This document shows, piece by piece, positions 44,398-56,835 of a stretch of 64,000 nucleotides of DNA. The position numbers were made by a program, and so were the translations under genes. A model generated the notes under the pieces. The model made no database searches, had not been told where the DNA came from, and was given only the letters and a program-made list of their open reading frames with translations. The stretch comes from Haberlea rhodopensis. Taxonomy: Eukaryota > Streptophyta > Magnoliopsida > Lamiales > Gesneriaceae. Location: positions 620,001 to 684,000 of the forward strand of contig CAJQUN010000226.1 in NCBI GenBank assembly GCA_907163345.1, in the 5' to 3' direction. Positions within the stretch are counted from its first letter, which is position 1. Every line of letters begins with the position of its first letter.

Positions 44398-44757
44398 CCA
44401 GGTGTATGAGACCCTAGCAAATATTAGCACAGGTCCGCCCTGATTGCTTAAGCCCAAGTGTATGAGGCCTTGGCAAAATATTAGCACAGGTCCTCCCTGA
44501 TTGCTTAAGCCCAAGTGTATGAGGCCTTGTCAAAATATTTAGCACAGGTCCGCCCTGATTGCTTAAGCCCAGGTGTATGAGGCCCTGGCAAATATTAGCA
44601 CAAGTCCGCCCTGATTGCTTAAGCCCAAGTGTATGAGGCCTTAGCAAAATATTAGCACAGGTCCGCCTGATTGCTTAAGCCCAGGTGTATGAGGCCCTGG
44701 CAAATATTTAGCACAGATCCGCCTTGATTGCTTAAGCCCAGATGTATGAGACCCTGG
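44398..44757. repeat. Tandem array, 56-58 bp unit
   Basis: At least six units starting CCAGGTGTATGAGRCC, at 44398, 44454, 44511, 44569, 44625, 44681 and 44738. Each contains ATATTAGCACAGGTCCGCC and GATTGCTTAAGC. Open frames through it are repeats and not a gene. Confidence 0.9.
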
Positions 44758-45101
44758 ATCAGATATATTGTCATGGTCCGCCGAGACAAAGACTTATTGA
44801 CATGGTCTGCCCAGGCGTGGTTTTATTGCATAGTCTCCCTCGGAGTTCAGATCAGACGAGAATCATTTGCTCATATTTATTATCTGGAGTCCAAACCGGG
44901 CATGTCTTATCTGCTTATATTTATTCTCTGGGATCAGATGAGACTAGCTTTATTTGCTCAGCATTTTATCAGCTCAAGAGCTCAGGACATCTTTCACTTC
45001 GTGAATTCAGATGAGCTCTGTCTCCTCCGCATACTAATTGGCTTTGGAGTTCAGGTCGGGCGAGACTTGTATGCTCGTTTATTATCTTTGCAGTTCAAAC
45101 A
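44758..45101. repeat. Degenerate repeat region
   Basis: Loose repeats of GGAGTTCAGATCAGACGAG and TTTGCTCATATTTATTATCT with spacing of roughly 55-65 bp, linking the two regular arrays. No gene seen. Confidence 0.6.
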
Positions 45102-45740
45102 GGTCAGCCATGTTTTAGATTTAATTCTGTACTTAGAATTATTTCTAGTTTTCGTTCCAGGTCAGCCCTGCACAGGTAACAGGTCAGCCATGTTTTAGAT
45201 TTAATTCTGTACTTAGAATTATTTCTAGTCATTATTGCAGGTCATCCCTGCCCTGAAAATAGGTCAGCCATGTTTAGATTTAATTAAGTACTTAGAATTA
45301 TTTCTAGTTTTTGTTGCAGGTCAGCCCTGCACAAGTAACAGGTCAGTCCTGTTTTTGATTTAATTCAGTACTTAGAATTATTTCTAGTTTTCGTTGCAGG
45401 TCAGCCATGCAGAGGTAACATGTCAGCTCTGTTTTAGATTTAATTATGTACTTAGAATTATTTCTAGTCATTATTGCAGGTCAGCCCTGCCCTGAAAACA
45501 GGTCAGCTCTGTTTAAGATTTATTCTGTACTTAGAATTATTTCGAGTTATTATTGCAGGTCAGCCCTGCCAAGATAGCAGGTCAGTCATGTTTAAGATTT
45601 AATTTTGTACTTAGAATTATTTCGGAGTTGTCATTGCAGGTCAGCCCTACTAAGAGAACATGTCAGCCATCTTTAAGATTTAATTCTATGCTTAGAATTA
45701 TTTCTAGTTTTCATTACAGATCAGCCGTGCACAGGTAACA
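45102..45740. repeat. Tandem array, 80-bp unit
   Basis: Eight units starting GGTCAGCCATGTTT, at 45102, 45182, 45262, 45341, 45421, 45501, 45580 and 45661. Each has ACTTAGAATTATTTCTAGTT and GCAGGTCAGCCCTGC. The period is 79-81 bp. Confidence 0.92.
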
Positions 45741-46700
45741 GATCATCCCGACCGAGATAATATGCCATCCTTACACATGACAGCTCAGTTTTGACACTTT
45801 GGAGTCTTATTTGCTCCATGTTGATTGTCTGGAGCTCGGCTATATCTATTTACGAAACGCATGACTACTATTTTGTGAGTTCACATGTGTCATTTGCTCG
45901 ATATATCTCGTCTCCGGAGCTCATATCAACTTATTTACTCATCGGCTCGGCATTACTTATGGAGCTCAGATAAGCCCGGATTTATTTGCTCTGCCTATGG
46001 ATTATTTTTGGAGTTCAGCTGTATTTTGTTTGCTCAGCACGACATATCTATCAAGCTCTGGATGTCCAGATGTTTATTAGCTCTGGAGTTCGGCGAGTTT
46101 TATCTGTTGTGGAACTAAGCTAGGCTTTATTGATTATGGAGTCGGGCGAACGTAACTTGCTCATGCATATTATCTCAGATCAGGTCGGGCGAGCAATATT
46201 TGTTCATGTCAGGTCGGATGGGTGTTATTTTCTCATACATCATCTCAGGAGATCAGGTGGGGCGAGCTTTATTTGCTCAGGTTGGCCCAACCAAGATAAA
46301 CATAGTCCGTATTTGTTTTATCTGCTCGGAATATTTCTTATTCTTGGAGTTCGGATGTATGATTATTTGCTTCTCACTCAGTTTCATTACCTCGGGTCTC
46401 TCGATCATCTTTGTCAGCTCGGAATTATCGATTATAGTAGCTTCAGTTAAGATTCCTACTGCCCAGTCCGACCTGCTATTATTGACAAAAGCTCAGTACT
46501 GTGATTACATCGGTTCTCTTATGGGCTATACGAGTCGTCTACTTTATCAAGGATCGGCATTCGAATTGTCATGGGTATACCGACAGCACGATTGGGGAAC
46601 TCGGCGCGGCGCAAGGTCACATCATGGTTTGGCATTTGAATGACTACCGGTCCGGGTCCTCACCTAACCAGTTGGAGTCGATACAGCGCTACTCTAGCTC
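45741..46700. repeat. Degenerate repeats, probable 3' untranslated region
   Basis: Continuation of the repeat grammar seen at 44758-45101 (GGAGCTCAGATAAGCCCGG, GGTCGGGCGAG, TTTGCTCA) to about 46450, then about 250 bp without repeats or a recognisable gene. Confidence 0.55.
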
Positions 46701-47220
46701 GACTAGAGGGGGATACTCATGATACCTCGATATTCGGTGCGGTTTGGACCCGAACTCAATGGGCTCGACCCTGTCTCAAGAGGAACTGAGGGCCCATTTT
46801 ATTATTTCCTTCACGATTGATTGGCCCATCTAGTAAGCCATGAAGGGATCAATGCCCTTACCCATTAACCTTAATTTTAGTTAGCCCATTAACTTTAAAT
46901 TAAAAACCCACTAACATAAAATAAAGGGGGAACAGTAGGTTATGGGCATGGGAGAATGGGGGATCGCCTCCTTCCTTTCCTTCCGGCAGACAGGAGCTCT
47001 TCGGCTCTTCCCATGCCATTCTTCCCCATTTTTATTTTTGATTGCTTCTTCCTCCATTTTTGTAGGAAAATACACTGTAAATCACTCTTTTATTATAGTG
47101 AAGATTCAAACTGGACTAGGTCCCGTGGTTTTTCCCTTCGGGGTTTCCACGTAAAAAATCTCGATGTCCATTTATTTTTCGCATACAAATTCATTGTTAC
47201 AAAACCGAACCAAAAAATGA
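46701..47220 (+). repeat. Probable PPT and LTR of a Tat-type or other LTR element
   Basis: GACTAGAGGGGGA (46701-46713) looks like a PPT, and an LTR may start at TGATACC (46720). The sequence ends in a block typical of plant LTR 3' ends (CCCGTGGTTTTTCCC, GGGTTTCCACGTAAAAAATC, up to about 47170-47220). Tandem repeats before the PPT are known for Tat-lineage elements, which is why I favour that lineage. No paired LTR or TSD is visible, and the 3' boundary is uncertain. Confidence 0.45.
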
Positions 47221-47222
47221 AG

Positions 47223-49640
47223 TAACAAATGGGATTGAAATATCTCGAGGACATAGAGCCATTTCGATTTCGGTATTATAATGCTGGGAAGAATATATAT
47301 GGCTATAACAAATGAGTTAAAGATATGACAGTTTTACAAAAAGTAAAAAGAACGAACTAACGAATATGTTGTATGAAAACATAGTTAGATGATGGCTTTG
47401 ATGAACTGAAATATAGATTTGATGGTGTAACCAAGATTGATTCGTATTAAAACATCATGAGATGTTGAGAAAATACGAAAAATATGAGATATAAATCGAG
47501 AATTTTTGGGAAGTTTTATCCTTAGGATGAATTCCTCTGTATCTCAAACATGTTGAAAGGAAATTTAATGCTGAGATGGCTAATTTGATATATGATTGAA
47601 CCTACGGAAGATGATGTTCCTTAAGTAGTTCGATGTTAACTGATTTATATGAGTAGATGGAATTTTAGGGCAGGATGTCTAAGCCGAAATTCCTTCTGTG
47701 TTGCAATACTTCATAATTTGACTGAGATGAAGGAATAAATTAAGAGTAATGAATTATCTTGTAAGTTATTCAAACTTTTAATCCTGAGAAAAGGATTGAA
47801 CCTTTAAGTTGTTATGTGTTAATAACATAGATGAAGCACAAATTTGTGACTCATCAACATACATAATACGATAATGTACAGATGTACATCCGGAACATGA
47901 CATGAACGATGCACAAAAATAATTAAATAAATGCAAAAAAAGGGTTCGATATATGTAAAAACCATTAATGAAAGGATTATATATGAACTTGGAGTAGATG
48001 TACCATAGAATCCGTTTTCAAGCAAAGCCTAATTTTCTGAAAATCTAGGAGTTGTACAGATCCAGACCTGGTGATCGCACGATAGTAGTGTTGAACACGA
48101 ACTTGTGCTCGGAACTATTAAGAATCTGATGTTAACTGAAGTGATAATTTGGGTCTATTAAAGAATAGAATTTGCATGGACTTGAGTATAACTTAGTTTA
48201 GACACCATGCACCGGTGATAAAGTTTTGAGAAAAGTTTAAAACTGGTAAAACTTTCGAAGATATTTCCAATGAGATTTGTAAGCATATCAAGATAGATAC
48301 TTTTACTCGGTATTGAATTTAGACAACTGAAATGATTGTCATATGTTAAGGATTTACCTGATTCATTATCTTTGGACGATTTTGTACGTCTACTAAAAGA
48401 TCCACATTCTAAATCGTATCAGGTGTCAATCCAAAGCCACAAGCTGCTTATAATCTATCTTGTTTGCTCGACATACGATTATGTCATATGAGTTTTCAAA
48501 TTCTTGATATTTTCTCGAACTCGATGAGTCGAATCTTTTGACAAGTTCTAATCGAATGGTAATTACTCCTATTCGTATTCTCTTGGTCTTTCGCGATGAA
48601 AATAGACTGTGTTGAATATCTGAAACAGATATCTTAGATTCCGCATGTGAAATAATTTTGATCAATCCATTCAGCCTGAATGTGGATTGCACGAGATGGT
48701 AATCTTTCTATCATGTTATTTAGCGGGATTGACTTTTCACATTGATAGTGAAGAATATGAAAATCTGACCTCTTATGCGATTAACTCAAACGAGTTAGAT
48801 ATTTCTCTGATCAGACGAGAGTAACTTTGGTTCTTTGATTAACCACCTAATTTGTTTTTGTCATTTATTCTGACACCAAAGAAATTAGGGTAGACCTGAA
48901 TCGATCTTTCAGTTTCCTATTAGGAATTGATTCCGTGTGCCAAGCTATCCAAATGGAAATTTTGGATGATCGAAGCGATATTCTTGAGCCACGTCATTTC
49001 TCGACTTAGCATTTCTGTGGATTCAATTAAGGTCGAAGAATGTTAAACTGATTAAGACCTATCAATGTTCATGAGGTCCGATGTTTTATGGTTTAGCGGT
49101 ATTCCAAATGCCGATTTATCGAAAAGTTTTGTTTTTGAAAAATGGCTAAACCTATTACTCAACTGACACAGAAAGTAGAAAATGTATTTGGTCAGTGAAA
49201 TTTGTTTTCTTGCGACCCTATGTATAGTTTTGAACTGGTAACAAATGTTTGTTTAAATTTGATGTCATTAATTATACGGGGGGAAAAATTTGTTTTATTC
49301 GGACCACAAGAACTTAAATATCTATTCTTTCAATCCGATCTGAATACGAGGCAACGCGGGTTGATGAATCTTTTGAAGGATCGCGATGGTGAAGCTCAAT
49401 ATCATCCTAGACGAATGAATGTCGACGGCTGTCCTCAGTCGTAAAGTCTACGAGTCGATTCTAGTTTATGATCGTAGCACAAAGTTCATGCTGATATCTG
49501 TACTTCTGACTGAGCTTTTCACTCATACCAGAAATTCCATTATTGTCTCATTATTTCAAGTTGAGCCGGCATTGATTTCTAAAATCAGAGAAGCCTAACG
49601 AATTGATGTTCAAACTCAAAAATCTTTAGAATTTGTATCT
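47223..49640 (+). pseudogene. E9: decayed interior of a second E2-family element
   Basis: Aligns with E2 positions of about 4655-6900 almost throughout (for example ATATCTCGAGGACATAGAGC at 47240 and ATATCTCCAGGACATAGAGC at 4665). The RT tail is at 48984-49200 (GCCACGTCATTTCTCG; GTTCATGAGGTCCGATG). RNase H lies at 49285-49440 (KFVLFGPQELKYLFFQ, LNTRQRGLMNLLKDR). There are no LTRs, leader, integrase or intact frame. Breakpoints are about 47223 and 49640, the latter against E10. Confidence 0.8.
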
Positions 49641-49836
49641 ATGTCTACCTAAATAACCGAGTCTTGGGTGATTAGCCAAAGCAAACTCAAGGTTAGGTGA
49701 AATATGGATCCTGACCCACTAATAGTTATGAGGGTTGATGATTTTAACTAAATAGTTGGAGATTCATTTAATATAAGACCTTATTAAATGATTAAAATCA
49801 TAAAACTTATTTTGCATATTTATATTGTAGATATCC

Positions 49837-50625
49837 ATGGCATCAAACAACGTTACTAGTACACTATCATTGTGTTCGGTCCTTGAGAATGACAAATTGA
49901 ATGGGAAAAATTTCCTAGACTGGTATAGGAATCTGAGGATTGTCCTCAAACAAGAGAAACAATAATATGTCCTAGAGCAACCCTTACCTGCTGAGGAACC
50001 TCCTGCTACGGTCGTAAGGGCTGATAGGGATGCTTACAAGAAGCATCAAAATGACGCTCTTGATGTTGGCTGCTTATTGCTTGCATCCATGAACTTTGAG
50101 CTTCAAAAACAACATGAGGAAATGGATGCGTTCAATATGATTGAACATCTGAAGCAACTTTACCAACAACAAGCTAGACAAGAGAGGTGACGTCTCTAAA
50201 GGGTTATTTCAGTGTAGAATGGTAGAACGAAGCCTTGTTGGAACTCATGTACTCAAAATGATTTTCTTGAGAAACTGGGTTTTTCGTTGGACCAAGAGTT
50301 GGCCACTGACGTGATCTTGCAATCGTTCCTGATAGCTATAGTCAATTTGTTCTGAATTACAATATGATTGAGAAGACTCTACCACAGTTGCTTGGTATGT
50401 TGAGAACTTACGAGGCAAATACAAAGAAGTCCAAGCCCACTAAAGTTCTTATTGTGAATAAGGGCAAGGGAAAGGCTAAAGCAAAGGGATTTAGAAAAGA
50501 CAAGAAAGTCTCTGCCAAATCTAAGCCTCATGCTACTGTACTTAAGCTTAAAGGAGGAGTGGCTAAGGAAGGAAATTGTTTCCATTGCGGTGAGAATTGA
50601 CATTGGAAGAGAAACTGCAAGTTAT
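49837..50625 (+). pseudogene. E10 gag
   Basis: ATG at 49837. Residues 1-40 match the copia gag_pre / UBN2-type N-terminus; a TAA (about 49964) breaks it. The chain continues through YVLEQPLPAEEP, LLASMNFELQKQ, IEHLKQLYQQQAR, frameshifts near 50190-50260 and GLEKTLPQLLGMLRTYE-like sequence. It ends in a zinc knuckle CFHCGEN...HWKRNC (50579-50620) in which a TGA replaces a residue. Non-functional. Confidence 0.85.
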
Positions 50626-52160
50626 ACCTGGAAGATCTTAAGAAGACGAAGGGAACTGTGACTTCTACTTCAGATATTTTTGTTATAGAAGCCAATCTAT
50701 CTACTTCTCCGTCATGGGTATTAGATACTTGATGTGGTTCTCCCATTTGTGTTAATGTGCAGGAACTCAAAAGGAGTAGAATGTTGGCTAAGGCGAAGTT
50801 GACCTACGAGTGGGAAATGGAGCAAGAATTGTTGTATTAGCTATAGGAGATTATTCATTTACTTTGCCTTCTGGTTTAATTTTAGATTTACAAGACTGTT
50901 ATTTTGTGCCATCGATTACTAGAAACATCATTCAATTTCTTGTTTAGACAAGATGGATTTTTCATTTATTATAAAGAACAAATGTTGCTCCATTTATTTG
51001 AATGAGATGCTTTATGCTAATGCACAATTGATTAATGGTCTTTATGTTCTATATCTTGATATGTCTTTCTATAACATAAAACTAAGAGGATTAAGACTAA
51101 TGATTCTAATCCAACTTATCTCTGGCATTGTCGCTTGGGCCATATAAACAAGAATCGCGTATCAAAACTTCATAAGGATGGAGTTTTATATTCATTTGAT
51201 TTTGACTCATATGAAACATGTGAATCTTGTTTAATGGGCAAGATGACTAAAGCCCCTTTCAAGGGACATGTTGAAAGGGCAAGTGATTTATTGAGTCTCA
51301 TAGATATTGATGTATGTGGTCCAATAAACAAACAAGCTAGAGGTGGTTTTCAATACTTCGTTACATTCACTGATTACTTCAGTAGATATGGGTATGTTCG
51401 CGTAATGAAACATAATTATGAACCTTTCAAAAGTTCAAGGATTTCAAGAATGAAGTACAAAACCAGCTTGGCAAAAGTATCAAAATCCTCCGATCAGATC
51501 GAGGAGGTGAATACTTAAGCCAAGAGTTTCATGACTATCTAAAGGAGTGTGGGATAGTCTCACAACTCACACCTCCGTATACTCCACAATGGAATGGTTT
51601 ATCTGAAACGAGGAATCGAACTTTGTTGGACATGGTTCAATCTATGATGAGTCATGCAGATCTTCCGATTTCCTTTTGGGGACAGCAATATTTATGTTGA
51701 ACCGTGTTCCATCTAAATCAGTTGAAAAGACACCATATGAGATATGGACTAAGAAACGTCCATTATGTCTTTTATGAATATTTGGGGTTGTGAGGCTTAC
51801 GTGAGACGTCACGCCTCCAATAAACTTGGACCCAAATCTTATAAGTGTTTATTTGTGGGGTTTCCTATGGAAACAAAAGGATATTATTTATATTATCCCA
51901 CTGAGAACAAAGTGGTTGTTGCTCGGACAGGTGTCTTTCTTGAAAGAGAATTTATTTCTAGAAAAACTAGTGGGAGACAAATAGAACTTAGTGAAGTATA
52001 ACCACAACAAAACGTTGAACATGATATTGAGATGGAAACAGAGCAGCCACCACAAGTTGTTGTGGACGAAATGCCTGCTCAAGAGACACAAGCCCAGCGT
52101 AGGTCTGTAAGAGTACACCAGGAGCCACAAAGATATGGATTTCTTGTGACTCAACAAGGT

Positions 52161-52216
52161 GACTTACTACTCATTGATGAGGATGAACCTTCATCCTCAT
52201 CAATGAGTAGTAAGTC
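52161..52216. repeat. Perfect palindrome, 27-bp arms, 2-bp centre
   Basis: 52161-52187 (GACTTACTACTCATTGATGA plus seven more) is exactly complementary to 52190-52216 across CC. It lies in E10 between integrase and RT. Confidence 0.95.
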
Positions 52217-52359
52217 TAGATGCCATGAAATCTGAGATGGAATCCATGTATGTAAACCAAGTATGGACTTTGGGTTCATCCTCATCAATGAGTAGTAAGT
52301 CTAGATGCCATGAAATCTGAGATGGAATCCATGTATGTAAACCAAGTATGGACTTTGGT
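52190..52359. repeat. 85-bp tandem duplication
   Basis: 52190-52274 and 52275-52359 are essentially identical (TTCATCCTCATCAATGAGTA ... AAGTATGGACTTTGG). The first half of each unit is the right arm of the adjacent palindrome, and the second half is normal pol sequence (MKSEMESMYVNQVWTL). Confidence 0.93.
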
Positions 52360-53831
52360 TGACCCACCTGAAGGGGTAATACCCATAGGGTGCAAATGGA
52401 TTTTCAAGAAGAAGACTGACATGAATGGTAATGTACAAACCTTTAAAGGACAACTGGTTGCTAAAGGTTTCAAACAAATTCATGGTATTGACTATGATGA
52501 AACTTTTTCGCCAGTTGTCATGGTTAAATCCATTAGGATCTTACTTACAATAGCTGCATTTCATGATTATGAAATCTGGCAGATGGATGTCAAAACTGTT
52601 TTCCTTAATGGAAACTTACTTGAGGATGTGTACATGACACAATCCGAGGGTTTTGTCGATCCAAAGGATGCTGGAAAGATATGCAAGCTACAACGATCCA
52701 TTTATGGATTGAAGCAAACTTCTCGGAGTTGGAATCTTCGTTTCGATGATGCGATCAAAGAGTTTGGTTTAATCAAGAACGTTGATGAACCTTGTGTCTA
52801 CAAGAAGGTCAGTGGGAGCATAATTATCTTCTTAATGTTGTATGTAGATGACATACTTCTCATTGGGAATGATATCCCTGCCATGCAATCTATAAAGATT
52901 TGACTAGGGAATTGCTTTTCTATTAAAGACATGGGTGAATCCACCTATGTGTTAGGTATCAAGATCTATAGAGATAAATCAAGAAAATTACTTGACTTAA
53001 GCCAAAGTACATACATAGATAAAGTGCTAAAACGGTTTAGCATGCAAGAATCAAAGAAATGATTTGTGCCTATGACACATGGGATACATCTCTCGACGAT
53101 CAATGTCCTTCAACACAAGATGAGAGACAACGCATGTGTAAGATTCCATATGCGTCAGCCATTGGATCTATCATGTATGTCATGATAGGTACTCGTCCCG
53201 ATGTTTCGTATGCTTTAAGCATGACGAACAGATATCAAGTTGATCCAGGTGAATGTCACTTGATCGCTGTCAAGAAAATCCTCAAGTACTTGAGAAGAAC
53301 TAAGGATACATTCTTGATTTATGGAAGTGAGGAAGAACTCAATGTAATAGGTTACACTGATGCAAGCTTCCAAACCGACAAGGATGATTTCCGATCGCAA
53401 TCAGGATATATGTTTTGCCTAAATGGCGGTGCTGTGAGCTGGAAGAGTTCAAAGCAAGAGACAATAGCCGATTCTACAACTGAAGCTGAGTATATTACTG
53501 TCTCATATGTAGCAAGGAAGTCGTTTGGATCAAGAAGTTCATTTCTGAGCTTGGGGTTATGACTAGCATTCTAGATATGATTGAACTCTATTGTGACAAC
53601 AATGGAGCCATCGCATTGGCTAAGGACCCAGATCTCACCAGCGATCCAAACACATACTACGGCGTTTTCATTTTAATTCGAGAAATCGTTGAAAGGGGAG
53701 ATGTAAAAATATGCAAAGTACCAACTGGGGATAATGTATCTGACCCGCTGATGAAACCTCTGTCACAGTAGAAGCATGATCGTCATTCTAGATCTTTAGG
53801 CATTAAGTACATGTCTGATTGGTCTTAGTGC

Positions 53832-53843
53832 AAGTGGAAGATT
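53832..53843 (+). other. E10 polypurine tract
   Basis: AAGTGGAAGATT just before TGTTGGG of the LTR. It is the usual form for this copia type. Confidence 0.8.
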
Positions 53844-55309
53844 TGTTGGGATATGCTCTAAGACAGCTCATTAGATGATTGATTTTGGCATATAATATAA
53901 TAGGATTTTATTAATGGCAATTCAGTAGATATATTATTCCAGTATTTGTGTAATATGAATATATTTATATATAGATATATTAACGTCCTTAGAATAAAAT
54001 TGTATTATTCTTAAAGATTGTCCCTAGTCAAGTATTATCATGAATTAGTTGGATAATGATAATGCACAGACTAGTATGTATTGATTGATGAATTTGTTCA
54101 TGGACATGAGATATCGAATCAACACATGGGTACATGTTAGAGAACTATGTACTGGACATACCTATTATGAGAATGCTACATGGATAGTAATATGAATGTC
54201 ATAATCAATTCTCATAGTGATAATAGTGTATGTAATCCTTACGACTTGAGATCACCAGAGATCCCAACATAAGGAGTTATGTATTTTGATATTGTCAAAA
54301 GTTATCTGTAACAGAGTAAACTGTAAAGACAATCATTGAATACACTGTGAATTATGCATAGGGATTTTGAGTGATCAAGATATGATTTGTCCCTCCTATA
54401 TAACAGGAGAAGTGTTTGGGACTTTGATCAAGTGAGACTAAAATGTATGGCCATTCTCGAGTGAGTCGATATGTGATATCGAGCTTATTCGTTTATTCTA
54501 GTCTACTTGGAGATCTAGAAATATAAGATTGAATTATACGAGTATGACTTATTCCATGACTCGTGTTTAATCTAAACACATAGGACAATAGGATTAAGTT
54601 ACATGGTGAATATTATCACAGGCCATAGGTAATGTCGAGTCAATGACATTCTTGTAACTTGGGTAGCCTTGATGTGTTGCCTTGATGTGTTGCTAGATAC
54701 CGCTCATTGCTTGTGACATAAAATAAGATTATGTCACTGCCAACGTTGCAAGATCCTAAGGGGTCGCACAAAAGATTAACTCGATACAGGGAGATTTAAT
54801 TCAATGGATGAATTAAATTAATTAGGGAGAGTCCTAATCATATAATATATATATATATATATAGACGAAAAATTGATTAATGGGCTAAGGGGCTTTGAGA
54901 AAGCCTAACATTATGTAGCCGCCTCATGTCTATATATAAATAAATATTAGGTTAAAAACTTATCAGACGTTAATAGTGATAAACTCATAACTAAACAAAA
55001 ACCTAGTGACTGACAAGCTTCGTTGAGAACGAGTAGTCGTCGTCACCTCGTCCCTTTGTCTCGTTGATTTATCAAGTATAGCAACTTGATAAATTCAACA
55101 TCCCTTTCGATTTGATCGTGCGGATACCGTAGAGGCAAAACTGAAAAGTTTTGCTCGTGACTCGTGGACGTCTTGCTTTGAGGATTCTGCATCAAACACG
55201 CTTCGAAGGTATAACTCTTGACACCCGATATAATAACTTCGTATAGTTCCTCGGCGGGAATCCAATTTTTTTTATTCCGCTGTATTGTATGCTTGTCGGA
55301 TTCCTTACA
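53844..55309 (+). repeat. E10 3' LTR
   Basis: 1,466 bp, TGTTGGGATATGCTC to GTCGGATTCCTTACA. No matching 5' LTR is in the window, so this start and end rest on the PPT and the typical TG...CA termini. It contains an (AT)n run at 54845-54862. Confidence 0.78.
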
Positions 55310-56375
55310 GAGCGAGCATTGGTTATGATGATGCCGATGTCGAGCGAGCGATGTGATACGATGTGATGACATGGTGAAATCGTTAATTGAAATATATTAG
55401 ATTTCTGTAAATCATTATTATAATGATTTAGCTATAATTGACTATGGAATGGATGGTTTGATCATGTGTATAGTTAATCAATGTAATAATTAACTGATTT
55501 TAGAGTTTGATGATTTTGGTTATTGTGATAACAGGAACAACATGGGAGACCTCATATGGTGATGGTACTATACAAGGAGTATCTTTTCAATTTACAGCTT
55601 TATATTCTGTAAATTATGAATTGTGAGATTGATGTTATTGAGATTGTGTTATTGGTATGCTGACCTCATGTGAGGGTTGTTTCTGTTGAAACAGGTAGAA
55701 CAGGTACAATATTGGCTTTGGAGATGAGTTCGAGCTGTTGATTGGGAAATCTTTCGGGACTGAGGTACCAATATTGGTACTGGTAACACGATTATACAAT
55801 ATATACACATTTATTTATTCAATGCTCGTCTGTGATCATTATGATATGTGTATAATTGTCAGATTTCTCTTTTCATTTATATTTTGCATGCAATTAATTA
55901 AGGGGAATTGCATGATGAATCGAGAATGTGAGATTGGTGCATTGTATAGTGTATACTTGTGCTAGTTGAATTATATTGGGAATTAAGTGAGAAGAGGATT
56001 AATGTCAAAAAATTTATAGACAACATTTCTTGCTATAGAAGCATATATACGAATTTCCTAATGACATGAATGTATGCACTAATATATGTGATAATGCACT
56101 AATAGCGGGTTAAGGTAGTGAGGCCTTACACAATACATCACTAACTTGCAAGAATAATGGTCCAAAATCATGTATTAAACATGAGTTAATTACTTAGTGA
56201 CATGTGTTCTCCAAGTGCCATGTTATCATGCACATGCACATGCACTAAAACACATGTTCCACTAGTTGCTTGAGTAATTGTAGTTCGGAACACCTTCATT
56301 CAAAGTCTGTACTTCTAATTATCCGAGTTTGCTTAATCATCGTTAATTCTGATTGATTAGCATCGGGGCCTTACA
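55310..56375 (+). repeat. E11: truncated gypsy-type LTR
   Basis: AT-rich, no gene. It ends GCATCGGGGCCTTACA, the complement of the common gypsy LTR start TGTAAGGCCCCGA, so it is most likely the 3' portion of an LTR whose beginning is lost at the E10 boundary. No partner LTR is visible. Confidence 0.5.
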
Positions 56376-56549
56376 ACATAGGGCATGAATCGAAGCTTAC
56401 AATGTTATCTTCGTTGTTTTGTCATTGATGAACCAACACTATGGACACGATATCTACATTTAGCCCAATTTTGGTACAAGACAACACATCACTCTGCTAT
56501 TGATTAACCCTTACGAAGCACTATTTGGCTGCAAACCCCACACCATACC
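56376..56549 (+). pseudogene. E12: gypsy integrase fragment
   Basis: From about 56390 the frame reads NRSLQCYLRCFVIDEPTLW, then AQFWYKTTHHSAID, a stop, and (one frame over) EALFGCKPHTIP. This is the region after the catalytic glutamate in chromoviral integrases (NRCLE.YLRC ... EALYG). Only about 55 codons remain between the E11 LTR and the inverted-repeat transposon. Confidence 0.78.
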
Positions 56550-56835
56550 TGGATTTTTTAACAGATTATTATAATAAATAAAAATAATTTTGAAATTACC
56601 GTAAAACTGAAAGGATTTACGATTTTATGGTAAACCGTCTCTTACAGAGACGGGTTCACTTTATAAAAGTTGAACCCGTCTCTTGAAGAGACGTGTTCAA
56701 AACACTTAAAAAGTTGAATCCGTCTCTTGAAGAGAATAAAAGTTGAACTCGTCTCTTGAAGAGACGAGTTCAAAATAATAATAAAAAGTTGAACCCGTCT
56801 CTTCAAGAGACGGGTTCTCCACTATATAATCTTAC
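56550..56835. repeat. M1 left terminal inverted repeat
   Basis: Pairs with the complement of 60683-60926. It contains five hairpin units of the form CCGTCTCTTGAAGAGACGG or variants (56634, 56672, 56715, 56745, 56790). A second, diverged version of the same end (AAATACCGTAACTCGG ... ATGGTAAACCGTCTCTT) follows at 56836-57040. Confidence 0.85.

Larger units (their letters stand above)
50626..53771 (+). pseudogene. E10 pol: protease, integrase, RT, RNase H remnants
   Basis: Protease VLDT followed by TGA (about 50719-50735). GAG-pre-integrase 51115-51260 (LWHCRLGHINKNR-like, ESCLMGK). Integrase from 51290 (IDIDVCGPI) through 51500-51780 with several frameshifts. Linker to 52187, then the fold-back rearrangement (52161-52359). 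RT 52310-52903 (GCKWIFKKK, QMDVKTVFLNG, YVDDILL) ends at a TGA, with further RT/RNase H pieces 52920-53560 and 53559-53771 (CDNNGAIALAKDP). At least eight breaks. The RT and RNase H parts are the best preserved. Confidence 0.85.
49641..55309 (+). mobile_element. E10: decayed Ty1/copia element with 3' LTR only
   Basis: Leader fragment (49641-49836), gag, pol with many stops, PPT (53832-53843) and 3' LTR (53844-55309). The gag start (SVLENDKLNGKNFLDWYRNL) and the protein order PR-IN-RT-RH identify a common plant copia type, clearly different from E7/E8 (no third ORF). The 5' LTR is missing. Confidence 0.85.

Noticed and set aside
43163..45740. CRISPR array
   Set aside because: Repeats are contiguous or degenerate without unique spacers, and the DNA is clearly plant.
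44728..46643. Several overlapping 75-156-codon frames as genes
   Set aside because: They follow tandem repeats in all frames and show no domain.
54360..54480. A possible start of a host promoter within the E10 LTR
   Set aside because: No host gene follows; the signal is no more than AT-rich LTR sequence.
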